Below are positions 35,728 to 47,910 of a stretch of DNA of 64,000 bases, piece after piece. The DNA lies in contig CM026568.1 of the NCBI GenBank assembly GCA_015143295.1, positions 36,216,441-36,280,440 on the forward strand, written 5' to 3'. Position numbers and translations under genes: made by a program. Position 1 is the first letter of the stretch, and each line of letters begins with the position of its first letter. Source of the stretch: Tetracentron sinense. Lineage: Eukaryota > Streptophyta > Magnoliopsida > Trochodendrales > Trochodendraceae. The notes under the pieces are model-generated. The model saw nothing but the letters and a program-made list of their open reading frames with translations. It was not told the origin of the DNA and ran no database searches.

Positions 35728-38700
35728 AATTATGTACTAAAAATAGTATGTTAACTTATAAATTTATAAATTAACACTTTAACTTATAGATTTTTGTACT
35801 AAAAATAGTATGTTAATTTATAAATTATAGCTATGTGATTACTGATTAATCAAAGTGGTAGTATATTTTGTTTATTTTTAAAAGCCTTTATGGGTATAAT
35901 CTTATTACCTATAAATAATTTTGAAGTTATAAAATATTAATAAGAAATTAACAATTTTTTAATATTACTAAAAAGCCATTATGGGCATAATCTTATTAAC
36001 TATAAATAATTTTGAATTTATAAAATATTATTAAGAATTATTAATTTTTTAATATTACTAAAAAGCCCTTGTAGGCATAATCTTATTACCTATAAATAAT
36101 TTTGAATTTATAAAATATTATTAAGAAATTATTAATTTTTTAATATTACTAAAAAGCCCTTATGGACATAATCTTATTACCTATAAATAATTTTGAATTT
36201 ATAAAATATTATTAAGAAATTATTAATTTTTTAATATTACTAAAAAGTGCTTATGGGTATAATCTTATTACCTATAAATAATTTTTAATGTATAAAATAT
36301 TATAAATAATTTTTTTTAATATTATTAAAAAGCCCTTATGGCATAATCTTATTCTCTATAAATAATTTTTAATTTATAAAATATTATTAAGAAATTATTT
36401 ATTTTTTAATATTACTAAAAATAATCAAAAGAGAATATTAGTAACAAGGAGTAAAGTTAGCATTATCCTTACAACACTTAAAAGGTTTTAACAGAGAGTG
36501 AAGTTAGAAATACCTTGACCTTGTTAAGTTTAAAACAGAGGGATGTTAGCATAACCCTTATAAGGGTTCTTTAGGTTTAAAACAGAGTGATGTTAGCAAC
36601 CCTTATAAGGTTCTTGAAGTTAAAACAGAGGGATGTTAGCATAACCCTTATAAGGGTTTTTAAGTCTTCGTATTCTTGAGAAGAAGAACAAAACCCAAGC
36701 AAAAAAAAATCCAACGTGCAGAGCTCGAAAAAGGGAAGAGGGGAGAGGGATAAGCTCAACTTTGGCATCTGGGGATCTAGGGCTTTTGCAATCAGCGAAG
36801 GCAGCAGCTCAGTCCTCACGGCAATGGCGATGAAGCTTCACAGGTATGTACCCTCTTTGGTTCTTCCTTTCTTTCTTCTTCTTTCTTCTCTCTCATGTCT
36901 CAACCATTTTTCCTTTTTTTTCTTCTTCTAAATCAAGATCTGAGGACTGATTTCAGTCCATGAGTTTTTATTTTTTGGATGGCTACTACTGCACCTTTGA
37001 AAAATTTGGGTGTCAAGTATTTCGGTCAATATCGGTGAGATATCGACGACATATCGTCGATATCACCGATATTTCAGCGATAACTAACGAAATCATGTAA
37101 AAAATTCCTTACAACATATAGATATGTCGGCAAGTGCCGATACCGATAAATATCGGCGATATATCGCCGATATTTTCGATATTTAAAACCTTGCTTGAGG
37201 GATAGCCGAGTTTGGGCTAGTGGCAAAAAAAGGCGATTTTCAGTGAGATCTTTTTTGCAGGTAATGAATCCTAGCCCCCATTCGGATTTTCCCCAACCGA
37301 TTGTATGGTATTCTAGAGTGCCTTCAAAGGTATCCCTTTTTATGTGGTTAGCATTTTTAGACAAGATCCTAACCCTGGGCAATCTTTAAAAAAAAAAGAG
37401 GCTAGAGTTTACCTAACCGTTGTTATCTATGCCTAGTGGAGGAGGAATATGTTTATCATTTGCTCTTGCACTATTCTTTTGCGAGGAGCCTCTGGTTGTA
37501 TTTTCTTTCCCAACTTGGGGTCGCTTAGGTATTTCCCTCTTCTTTTTAGTGTTTCTTATCCTATTGGCTATCAGTATTATTGGAGTCTGGAGAGCTCTAT
37601 CGACCTTAGTTGGGCCTCCTTCCAGGAATGGTATCGTGGTCTCTTTGCCCTTTGGAAAGAGCGGAATATGCGGGTTTTCGAGAACTCTCCGTTGACTATC
37701 TAGAGAGTGTGTTCCCCCACACGTTCTATGTTTCGAGATTGGGTCTCCACTAACATTGATGAGGTGGAGACAAGACATGATTCAATGAGTTTATCTCCCA
37801 ATACGAGCAGGGGCGTGTTGCACTATGTTTTGTTGTGTTTTTAGTAGCTAGTTTCTTTGCTTGCTTTTGCTTTCTGTGATTCACTATTTGTGAATCTTTT
37901 CTCTTACTTTTTTAATGAAATTGCATTTACCGATTAAAAAAAAAAGGCTTATTAACTTGACTGAGTCAATGGAATTGGCTAAAAATCAATGACATAGATC
38001 AACTAAAACAATGCATAAAATAAGAAAAGAGCGCGGAAAGTAGTTTTTTTTTTTTTACATGGCGCCTTTTCTAAAGGGTCCCTATTGGCTGGGCGTCATG
38101 TGGACGCTTTGGCAATTGAAGCCTTGAAAGGTGGGTTTTGAGATAGGATTTAGGAAAATAAAAGCCTAGGGCTTTGGGTTGAGGACTGAGGAACCGCTTC
38201 GAAAATTATTATCTCGTACAGGCTTGACTTTTATAGACTCACCTCCCACTATTAAAGGATTCATAGAATAGCTGAGAAAATATATCCAAGCCTTCCAAGA
38301 GGGTCCTCACTCTGGCCCCATTAGAATTGGCATTTTCATTAATACCTTATTGTAGAAACGCGCAACTGGGACTTTTATCTGACCAGGGAAAACTTTCACT
38401 TCCATATGCAGGTAATGAGAACATTTTCACGGTGTGAAATAGTTGGAAGACGCTTTCCTATCTGCCATGTGCACGTTGATGACACCATTGTGGAGGTTCG
38501 TCTTCTTGGACTGATGCATAACCTTTTATTTGATTACTAAACAAGAAATCAGCTTAACTTTGCACCGGATAGAAGACTGTCCTCAACAAGTACAGCTTTC
38601 TGCAATTCTGTTTGTTTCTTGTTTTGTGTCCCCTCTTTTTGATGTTAATTGGATTCTCTTGTGAAATAGGTTTCCAGTTTTAGCACCTCTGGAAGAAAGT

Positions 38701-41700
38701 CTCATAGGGACTCGAGTTATGTTTTCAGAAGACCTCCTGGCTGTGACGAGCATGATTATATTCGCTGGAGGAATTGTTTGCAGCGGGATTTTACAATTAA
38801 CGGGTTATTGATTTGACCCTTGTAACTTGAAAGTTGGAAACCACCATAATTATTAACATAATTAGCCTTTGGTTCTGTAGGCTGTAGCTTATGTAATTTC
38901 CCTTATTCACTGACATCTAATTATTCATTTAATGTGATGTATTGTTATGTTCTCTTAACACTCTTATTACTCTTTGCAGGTTGATGTTTGATCCATATGC
39001 AAATTTAGTGTATGACTACATGGGAGGCATGGAAGATATTAGAAAAGCTAAAGTGTGAATATATCTTTTAACAGTTTCAGTTCCCTGAGTTACTTCAGAC
39101 TCGTTGCATGCCGTGTTCATCTTGTCTATTATTTGTCCATAGGTGCGGACTGTAATTCCTGCTAGTACTTCTTTCCTGGAGGATTGTGGTGAGTACTTCG
39201 TTGCTATTTTGCATGTTAATTTTGGTAATTTATTTTATTTGTACTTAGTAGAATATAATGGTTGATACCGGTGTAAAATCCACACCATCTGGCCCTTTTC
39301 TGCAAAGAGAGAGTATCTAACACAGACAACTAATTTCACAGCTCGCATTCTACGTGCTGTTAGAATCGCAGCTCGTTTAGGGTTTCGTTTTACAAGGGAA
39401 ACAGCTCATTCTGTAAAAGATTTATCTTGCTCAGTATTGAGACTTGACAAGGTATTTAAAATGTTGGTTCTTACTCTTATAGTTTCAGCTTGCACTTATA
39501 TCACTGGAAAATATTCCTCAATACAATCTTCTCCTGTTTCCAAATGTTGCAGGGAAGGCTCCTAATGGAGATGAATTATTTGCTGGCATTTGGCTCTGCA
39601 GAAGCTTCTTTGAGGTTATTATGGAAATTTGGGCTCCTAGAGATACTTCTACCTATCCAAGTATGGTCTCCTCTCTCCCATTTTGATATCTAAGTTGGAT
39701 TCAGTAGTATCCATACTACGTTTTTGAAGATCATGTAATAAAGCTGCATCACACAGGCAGCATATTTTGTTTCGGTAGGTTTTCGGAGACGTGATAAGAG
39801 ATATAACATGCTTCTGGTACGTGCAAAGACTTTTTGTTTTGATTTTAGTGTTTAAATATAGTGGCCTACGTGTAGTTTTGCAATTTCTATATCTTGCTTT
39901 CATTCTTTGTTGAATTCAAAAGCAATTAGATGCTATTTTCTGAGTAAATCTAGTTAATATTATTATGTGAATGCTATCTTACTACCAGTGTTTTCAAAGA
40001 CGTGAGAGGATTACTCCTCAAGGCAAGGCTCAACCTTGAGGCTTAAATCTCACGAGGCTAAGGCCTAAGCTTGCTCCACACCTCATACATTGATAAAGAA
40101 TAGGGTTCTAGCTACATAACTAAGAATTGAACATTAAATGTTTTTAAGGCGTGTGTTTCATACATTAGTCAAAAATACGGTTTTAACCACATAACTAAGA
40201 CTTAAACATTAAATTATAAGATGTGTGCCTCATAATTTCTTTTATCGATAAAAAAACATTAATTTTGTTTCTTTTTTTATTTGGTTATTAGTCTACATGA
40301 ACACTTAATTTATTATGTCTAACGAATTTTGGCTTTCTAAAACGTATATTCCACTCTAATTTTCATAGTAGACATTGGAAAGATTTGGCGACATTGTCTA
40401 ACATATGTAATTGTAATTGGTGATTACTTTGTAATTATTTGTTGGAATCTAAAATTAAACACATGATTGAACATTATCCGTCTTTCAATATGTATATGAA
40501 CAAAAATGTAAATCTAAATTTCAGATTTTCTTTCCTCTTAATTTTTTTTTTTTATAGCTGAATAATTTATTTACATAGTATTACATACTTTCATATGCGT
40601 GTGTGTACACATGTGCGCGCGCACACATACACACACACGCGCATGCACGCACACACTCACAGAGATATATATATATATATATATACATTATTAATTAAAA
40701 AAAAATTGATCGATAATCAAGAGAATATATTAATTAAAAGAGAGCTATAAAGCGAAGAGACTAAAGTAAAGGAGTTTACAACAGCGTAAACTCAAGACAA
40801 AAAGCAGAAAAAATAGCAAGACCACTGAGAATTTTGACTTGCTGTACTGATCAAAAAATAATAATAATATCAACTTGTTGCTACTGGGAGTATTATATAG
40901 TGAATGGGTAACATATGCATCATGCGTTTGAGTGACTCGTGACACTCCCTTTGGCCCACAAAAAACTCCAAGACTCCAAAATACGGGTCCCCCTTCCGTA
41001 ACCATGGAAAAAAATCTTCCCCATCGAAAGCATCCCCTATTAACCCTAGTTAGTCAACATTAACATCTAGGGTTAATACAATCCAACCTAGGTCATAGTT
41101 ACCGCCGTCCGATCGAACAGCCTAGACTTCTCAGATTTGACTGATTTTTTGTCATGTGTTAGGGAAGGGTTAACCCTAGTTAGTCAACATTAACATCTAG
41201 GGTTAATACAATCCAACCTAGGTTATAGTTACCGCCATCCGATCAAACGGCTTGGACTTCTCTGATTGGGCTGATTTTTTTTCCATTTGTTAGGGAAGGG
41301 AGGACCCGCACATTGATTTTTTTGGAGGGCTCAAAGGAGTGTCAAGTGTTGCTCAAACCCCTATGTGTCTCACATATACTGCCTGGCCTCATATTGATTA
41401 AAATGGTGTTATTGTTTTAGTGGATCTCTTGCATCTTACTCCTTGGTGTTATTAATGAACATGGTCCTCTCTTTCTGTTCTATTGCCATAATTTACTCGA
41501 CTGACAAGAGAAACATTAGACTGCAGCAAACCAAACTTCCTTTTTCAAGCTGCATTACTCTAATTATGACTTGCATAGCTGAGTCATCTTTCTGCCGTAC
41601 TATATATCTTTTGCCAAAATTATATTTCTGTTTTGAGTCATTTTTAATCTTTAGTCAGTGTTCTATCTGCCTGTCATTGATAATAATGCCTCTTGGATCC

Positions 41701-44700
41701 TGCATATCTACAATTCTTTCACCATATTCTTAATCTTTTTTAAACTTTCTATTAGCCTACTGTTACTCACAGGAAAAAGTAAATGATGTTGAGTTTGCCT
41801 TTTTAGTTATACAGTTATACCTAAATTTTAATATTCTTTACCTCAGTATAAACTGTGAACGCATGCAAGTTGAAGTATGCAGTTGATTTAACCGTATAGT
41901 TGTTTTTCTGCAGTCTTTGTTTTCCAACCTGGATGGACTTCTGGCACCTGATAGGCCGTGTCATAATAGTTTGTGGTAAGAAATTTATTAACAGTGATGC
42001 TTTCTTTCCCGTATTTACGTAGTAGAAATTTGAAATTAATTAATTGCACGGCTCAAAGCTGCAACATACTATCAGAATGGTGATATCCTGCTTGGGCTCA
42101 CTCTCTTGTGATCCCCCGTCCTTCTTATGTAATTCTCTATCCATTTATATATGCTCTCATAATTACCGATAAAAAGCAATGTTGATATCCTGCTTATTGC
42201 AGCTCGCTATAATTGGCTGCATTCAGAAAATTTGCTTCACCTTCTGTTCAAACTCTGATTTGCTTCACCTTCTGTTCAAACTCTGATTCCAGTACTTGGC
42301 ACCATTTGATTCCTTACAATCCTTTTTCTATTTATTATCATCTTTTTTCTATTCAATAAAGTTGGATTTAGTCACTCAAGTCTTTTAGAGTTTCAGATGA
42401 CTTAGTTACCAATCAGAAGGGAAAATACAAAAGTTTCAGATTAGTTAGTCCGAGATAGATCATATTTATCTTCATTTTCAATAGTTCACAGAACGGATTT
42501 GAACCACCAAGGACTTATATAGTGCTTCTAGTCTTGTTGTATGTCCAGATCTGTATATTATAGGTTTTTTTTTTTTTTTGGTATGAGACATACGGTTAGG
42601 CCACAACCCGGTTAGCAAGTCAGTATTTGTTCTAAGTTAAAGGCAGGTGGAGAGTGCAACCCACTCTCACCCTCTCAGGAATGGAACCCGGAACTTCCTT
42701 CCCATGGATCAAAATATCGATACGTATCGACTGATACGGGCTGATACGTAAGTTTTTTAGGGACCCAAGACGTAGATACACTGGAATAAAAAAAGAAATC
42801 TGCGTATCACAGCCATATCAGTAGTATCGGGCGTATCGGTACCGATACGGACCAATACTCTCGATATGGACCGATACACGTAGTTTGAACAATGTAAATT
42901 TTTTTTTGGGTGCCGACCGATACGGTTCATGTATCGGCCCGATACGGGCCTTAAAACTATACTTTTTCATTTTGAGGTGTTTCAAAACACCTCCAAACCC
43001 TATTCTCTCTCCCAAATTTCTTTTATATTCAAATTTTAAGCTAAAAACAACAACTCCATTGTTGAAAAACAAAGATCTTGGCATTTGATTTTGGATTTTA
43101 AAAACCTTACCTAAAACTTTGAAGGTATGTAAAAATTAATTCTTCATTTTACTTTTTTAAATTCATAAAAATAGGTTGTAATCAACCCAAAATGAATAGA
43201 TGAGTTGGCCACAGTGGTGTCATCATGTCGGGGGCACCTATAATGTATCACTCAACTCAATTCTTGATCCCAGAGTGACGGAGTATGAGCCGACATGAAG
43301 CTCAATGTGGTATTGAGCTTTTATCATCTTATGTAATTTATTAAATGTAAGATTTTAATATCAAGATTATATTTCCTATATTTGGTTAAGTAACTATGGC
43401 TTGGATTTTCATACATATTTATCAATGCGCATTCCTTTTTTATCTTATAAAAATTTTAACTCTCATTTGTATGGTTATAACTTATAAGTGTAGTTGTAGG
43501 CCTTCATTTAGTTTGTTTTTAACTTATATTTGCATTAAAAGAAATTTTATGCAAGGTATTCAAGTTGTGTATATTATAGTTTCTTCAGGAGCAAATGAGA
43601 GGAATATGATCATATGACTAAATATGGCTTCAAAATGTTATGGAGAAAATGTCCTTGACCCGGATAGTGTTCGGATGATTTCAATTGCTTTGCAATTTCT
43701 CTTAAGTGAGTTTTATTAAAAGGGAGAGAATATGACAATTAGGTAATAACAGATCCTGTCAAATAAATTAGGAGGTGATTGTGGGCCCCTAAGAGCATGA
43801 ATCATAGAAATTTCAAGTTGCCATTCAAATTGAAGCTCTGATATGTCATACTGGAAACTGGAAAGATGTTATGGTTGAAGATATTCTTCACGACCCAATA
43901 GATGAAACCAAGGAGTTCCTTTTCGCCAGTAGAGGAGCCCAATTCAGTGGAAAAGTTCACAGAATAAACCATGGACCCATTAGTATCAGTAACTATAGTA
44001 GTTTCTTTGGGAAGAAAGAGAAATATGACTCCGAAAAAATTTTATTGGGAGAATGTCCTTGGCACAGATTTGAGAGTTCAGATTCAATGTGTTTGTATTT
44101 TCTTTAGTGATGTGATGGTATTAGTAAAAGTAAGGAATAATATACAACAGTTAAGGACAAATCATATCCAATGGATCGGGAGAATTGTGGCTCTTAAGAC
44201 ATGAACCATAGTGATATTCAAGTGGCAATTAAATCAAAGGTTTGATATATTATACCGGAAAGAAGTGAGGCCCAATAGATTATAACGAAAGAGATTATAA
44301 ATAAATCCCCTTTTTACCTATCCAAAAAATAAGAATAACAGAAAAAGTTGCCTTTCGCATTGGGAGGAAGTTAAAACCTTCAAACAAAGCTTGGTGCACT
44401 TTGAAGTTAGTTATCGCTTGGTGCGTTTTAAAAGATACTATTTGATGGATTAGTCAGTTACTTATTGCTTGGTGCACTTTGAAGTTGGGTTCTGAGGAAG
44501 AGGGGTAGGTCGTATAGTACCACTTCTTGCCAGTTTCTATGTAATAGGAATTTCTATTAGTCAGTAGTTTTTATTATATTTCTATGTCATTTATGTATGC
44601 TGCTAGTGGTTCATATATATATACACAGGCACAATTACCAAGACTAATAAAACTTCTAACAACGCCTTTCCCCCCCTTTTGTTTGACTCTTTGATACTGA

Positions 44701-47547
44701 TTTGCCCAGAGATGTATGTTCTGAGTTACTTTGATCATCTACACAATCACTACACTAACCAGCTCTGCCTGGATTCCGCACTGAGTTTCAATTTTAGTGT
44801 AACAACACGATCATCAATAGAGCTCCTGTAGGCATTGGATTGAGTTCCAACTTTCACGTAAAGTTAATAAGAATGTGGACCTATGAAATGATGAACTTTC
44901 TGATGCTTTAGTGTTTGTTTTATTAGATACTTTTTTCCCTTCCAAAATCCTGTCAGTGTACTCCCTCCCTGACCACTCCAACTAAAAGCAGAAAGGAGAA
45001 ATCTGAAAATTTTGCTTCCTTCCCAAGAGATCAGAAAATCATTTGAACAAATGTTCAAGCTTTCTAGAGGACAATAGGCATGAAGAAAAATGATCCAAAA
45101 TTTTCTTACAGCCCTGAAATGATCAGAAATACTGTGTACACATTCTTCAGCTTCTTGGCCCATCAGTCTATGTCTTCTACAAGTTGGACTACCTGTTTAT
45201 CTGGGCCAACTCCGTTTTTCTAAGTCCATGGACACAATTCCACTGCGAACAAAATGGTAAGTCTCTTGCCAACTACTTATTGAGAAAAAAAAGGTATTAG
45301 AAGGAAAAGAAAGAAGAAATCCTCTTGCCATATGCCCATACCCTATCCTGTAAGTGAAGACTGAAGTGGCTAAGCTTGCCATCCAATCCTCCAGCAATCA
45401 AAACACAGGAGCACTGCCTATGAAAAAAAAATTGCTTGAGAATAAATTTTTTGCTGCATACTTGAGCCATTAATTTAATAAACACCATTATTAAGTAAAT
45501 GTTCAGTAAATTCCCAACACAACTCTCATCTGCCACCAGAAAACTTCTCCAACCTCCATTAGTTGGCTAAGGGAGGTCAAACACGAGGCGTAGAGCGTTG
45601 GAATCCACAGATGGAATTTACAATTGGAGGTTCTAAAAGGCTACTCTTTGAACCATAGTTCGAAAACTTGGCGAGTCACCCGAGTAACTCGGTCGAGTTA
45701 CTCGACTCAACTAAATTTCGAGTCGAGTTGCCTCAAAACTCGGAGACACTATTTGCCGAGTTACTCAGGTGTCTCGGTCGATTCGAGCCGAGTTTTTCAA
45801 CTCGCTAAACTAGTTCGAGTCACAGAAGGGTATTTCTATCAATTTTTTCAACCTAAACTCCAACGTCATATTGTTTTTGCATCATATTTTTTTGGGTCTT
45901 CAAAGACAACCGACTATGGATTTTGTTAAACCTAAATTTTAGGTTTGAGACTATAAAACCAGTGTACTTTGAGTTTTTTTAACCCAGGTTTTTCAAGTTA
46001 TTATATATATATTCCGAATTGGACCAAGTCGAGTTTTTTTAGAGTTTTCTGAGTTACTCGACCCGGCTAACTTTCAAGTCGAGTCGAATTTTGGAGTTTT
46101 TGAACTATGCTTTGAACAATAAGGTCTATAAACAGAATGCTTCCATTCAATGGCCAGACCTTAACCTGCATTTCAAAACCATTATACTGAAATGGTGCTT
46201 CTAGAGTTCTAGTATTTAATCATTTCGATGGTTTTTGTTTATAGATGAAGTTAACCATTATATCCACTTTAACCATGATTCATTTCTTGTAATGAGTCTT
46301 GGGTAGTTCTTGGGCTCATTCATACCCCATATAGGGTTAAACACCTATATCCCATATAATTTTGGTAAACTGATAAATGATGTTCTCCTGTACATCAGAG
46401 ATGCATGGAAGTAGTTACTAGCAGTTTATGGGTTTTCACTTTCAGGGTTGGGATCTTAGCATTCCATAAAGCTCTGCTGGACCAACCTAGGGATCCTTTG
46501 GTGGTTGCTGCATTTAGCCTTGCTGTCCACAGTGGCGGAGATTTATTAGAAGCAGTAAACATAGCGAGGAGGATCAACCAACCGCATGACCAAAGCTACC
46601 ATGAATTGTTAGAATCTCAGAATCTGGATTCAGACAAGGCTTTGATGGATGAGGTTATGGATCTCGCAGCATCAGTTAAAGCCGCATTGTGTAAGATGAC
46701 GGATGAGTATTTCGTCTCCCAGGCAATGGCCGAGCACCCTCAAGCACCATACTCAGATCTGGTGAGGATCCAACTCTTTCTTCGTAATTTTTTACTTTTT
46801 GGTATTGAAGTTCTGAGGCTTTCCTATTTTTTACCTTTAAGGGTTTTGAACCCAACACCTGTTCCCTAGCTGGGGATGCCCTTAACTGCCCTCCCATTAG
46901 AATGAGGTTCCAACTCTTCAATTGCTAAGCTTTTCCTTTAATTGCATCAACCTGAGATATCTTCTAGGATGAAATCAAAATGATTGTTACAACATTCTCA
47001 TCCAAAATCCTACCAAGTTGCTGAACTTTGTTTTCACTGTGTAAATGAATGTGATGCATTTGGTTATAATCATTGTATTGGATTAACCTTTGGACTTGGG
47101 AAATCTCTTGGATGGGACAAGCAGTCTCTTTGATGTATGCTGTGTAGCCCGTGTGACATGTGAGTTCCCCATGCAAGTGAAACCTGTTTCAGCTTTCTTC
47201 CCTGGGTACCCTCACTCACGCCTTAATTGATCGTGTTCGTTTACTAATGGTTGATCTTATTTATTCTCACATTCCTCTGATCGGAGCAGCAGTTCTAACT
47301 GGGTAAAGCATGTCTCTATTTACAGGTATTTATCCCATTGGCATTGTCTTTGAGGGTATCCAGAGTTTTTGAGTGTGTGCGCAGGGGCAAGGAGAAGGGA
47401 TTTGTTCCCAAGCGTGGGAGTAAGATTGATTATGAGCGTTTGGCATTGGGAAGCCTGCAGGAAGTTAGACATATGTTTGCTAGAGTTGTTTTTGATACTA
47501 TTTACCCTATAAACATGAACCAAGGTGACAGTCCGACTCCGACATGA
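32062..47547 (+). CDS. PcnB-type poly(A) polymerase / tRNA nucleotidyltransferase family protein, 14 exons
   Basis: Exons: 32062-32139, 32237-32333, 32478-32597, 32953-33050, 38412-38495, 38670-38803, 38980-39052, 39143-39188, 39342-39451, 39553-39660, 39757-39816, 41914-41975, 46446-46761, 47326-47547. They sum to 1608 nt (535 residues), all in phase. Residues 1-45 are Arg/Ser-rich and poor in acids, like an organelle transit peptide. The nucleotidyltransferase head has [11 protein letters not shown] (104-114) with catalytic Asp120 and Asp122 (PKDFDI). GRRFPICHV near 143 matches the bacterial PcnB motif rather than CCA-adding enzymes. RDFTING (198-204) and [12 protein letters not shown] (247-258) are the further conserved motifs. 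Such proteins add nucleotides, usually A tails, to RNA 3' ends; in plants bacterial-type members are linked to organelle RNA turnover, but the target here is unproven. Introns 4 (5.4 kb), 11 (2.1 kb) and 12 (4.5 kb) carry transposons; splice sites remain intact. Confidence 0.88.
35276..37193. mobile_element. hAT-like non-autonomous element inside the LINE
   Basis: 1918 bp flanked by a perfect 8-bp duplication CTTGAGGG (35268-35275 and 37194-37201). Ends are CAAGGTTCTAAATGTCGATAT and, inverted, CAAGGTTTTAAATATCGAAA. Both subterminal zones are dense in TATCG/CGATA motifs, as expected for transposase-binding repeats. The middle holds two tandem arrays and a short gene-like piece: a 5'-UTR-like purine-rich stretch, ATG at 36824, and a donor after CACAG at 36843. 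No transposase frame. It splits the LINE reverse transcriptase from its zf-RVT end, so it came later. Confidence 0.85.
35878..36420. repeat. About 90-bp AT-rich tandem repeat, six units, in the hAT-like element
   Basis: Units begin with AAAAAGCCCTTATGGGCATA or variants at about 35879, 35970, 36060, 36151, 36242 and 36328. Each then runs through CTATAAATAATTTTGAATTT. A second array of shorter units around AACAGAGGGATGTTAGCATA follows at about 36480-36660. A (TA)n tract precedes them at about 35700-35724. Confidence 0.8.
39986..40250. repeat. Worn hAT-like fragment in intron 11
   Basis: It starts CAGTGTTTTCAAAGACGTGAG, a typical hAT-type end, followed by AAGGC/GAGGCT-rich subterminal text. No opposite end was identified, so it is a fragment. 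Confidence 0.4.
40590..40690. repeat. Alternating purine-pyrimidine microsatellite block
   Basis: GT/CA, GC/CG and TA runs follow one another within intron 11 of the polymerase gene. Such stretches can adopt Z-DNA. No other role is evident. Confidence 0.8.
41041..41299. repeat. 130-bp tandem duplication in intron 11
   Basis: Two copies start at 41041 and 41171 with TAACCCTAGTTAGTCAACAT and end near GTTAGGGAAGGG. Point differences are few. Confidence 0.85.
42712..42960. repeat. hAT-like fragment rich in GATACG/CGTATC
   Basis: Opens with ATCAAAATATCGATACGTAT and carries many GATACG and CGTATCGG motifs up to about 42955, in intron 12. It resembles the subterminal zones of the hAT-like elements at 35276 and 61369. 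The second end was not found. Confidence 0.45.
43640..44300. repeat. Diverged duplicated block in intron 12
   Basis: Text around GAGAA.ATGTCCTTG...GAATCATAG...AAGTTGCCATTCAAATT recurs, much changed, about 400 bp further on. No protein could be read. It is probably an old repeat. Confidence 0.35.
45654..46109. mobile_element. hAT MITE in intron 12 of the polymerase gene
   Basis: 456 bp with terminal inverted repeat CATAGTTC(G/A)AAAACT and a perfect 8-bp target duplication CTTTGAAC (45646-45653 and 46110-46117). Both ends are crowded with GAGT/ACTCG motifs (CGAGTTACTCG). No coding capacity. Confidence 0.9.
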
Positions 47548-47615
47548 TTAATTTAATGGAGAAAGCATAAAAAGCTTAAGATTCATATCATGAATACCAT
47601 TTTCAATCTAGAGCC

Positions 47616-47902
47616 CACTGTTGTCAGAACGGGACCGACTGGACCAGCCCGGCCAGTTGAACCGGAAAAACCGGGAACCGGTCCCCACCAGTTCCCAAAC
47701 CCTCCAAAACCGATCATTTTTGCCAAAACTGGTAGAACCGGCCGGTTGAACCAACCAGGAACGGGTGGTTAGAACCAGTTGTTAGAACCAGTCATAACTG
47801 AATAAAAATGAATTTTTTATATTTTTTTAATAAAAAAGGACACGGTTGAACCGGGAATCGGCCACTCAGCCGTCATTGAACCGGTCCGTTCCGACAACAT
47901 TG
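47616..47902. mobile_element. hAT MITE just downstream of the polymerase gene
   Basis: 287 bp, ends CACTGTTGTCAGAACGG and, inverted, CAATGTTGTCGGAACGG. Flanks CTAGAGCC (47608-47615) and ATAGAGCC (47903-47910) form an 8-bp duplication with one change. The interior is built from CCGGTT/AACCGG motifs. It starts 69 bp after the stop codon, so it may lie in the 3' untranslated region. Confidence 0.85.
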
Positions 47903-47910
47903 ATAGAGCC

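Larger units (their letters stand above)
33421..37945 (+). mobile_element. Dead LINE (L1-type) in intron 4 of the polymerase gene
   Basis: A 5'-truncated non-LTR retrotransposon in sense orientation. Its frame fragments follow the plant L1 order. First is a linker and early reverse transcriptase (33470-33727: [21 protein letters not shown]). Then comes the palm (34023-34415: [14 protein letters not shown] at 34306-34317) and the thumb (34422-34865: [19 protein letters not shown]). After an interrupting insertion come zf-RVT-like pieces (37195-37780: [19 protein letters not shown]). Stops and frameshifts are frequent. An A-run ends it at 37945. Flanks GGCTCTAATAAGTTG (33406-33420) and GGCTTATTAACTTG (37946-37959) may be a worn target duplication. 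No endonuclease domain remains. Confidence 0.8.

Noticed and set aside
37413..37778. Minus-strand 121-codon frame
   Set aside because: Shadow of the LINE zf-RVT region on the other strand.
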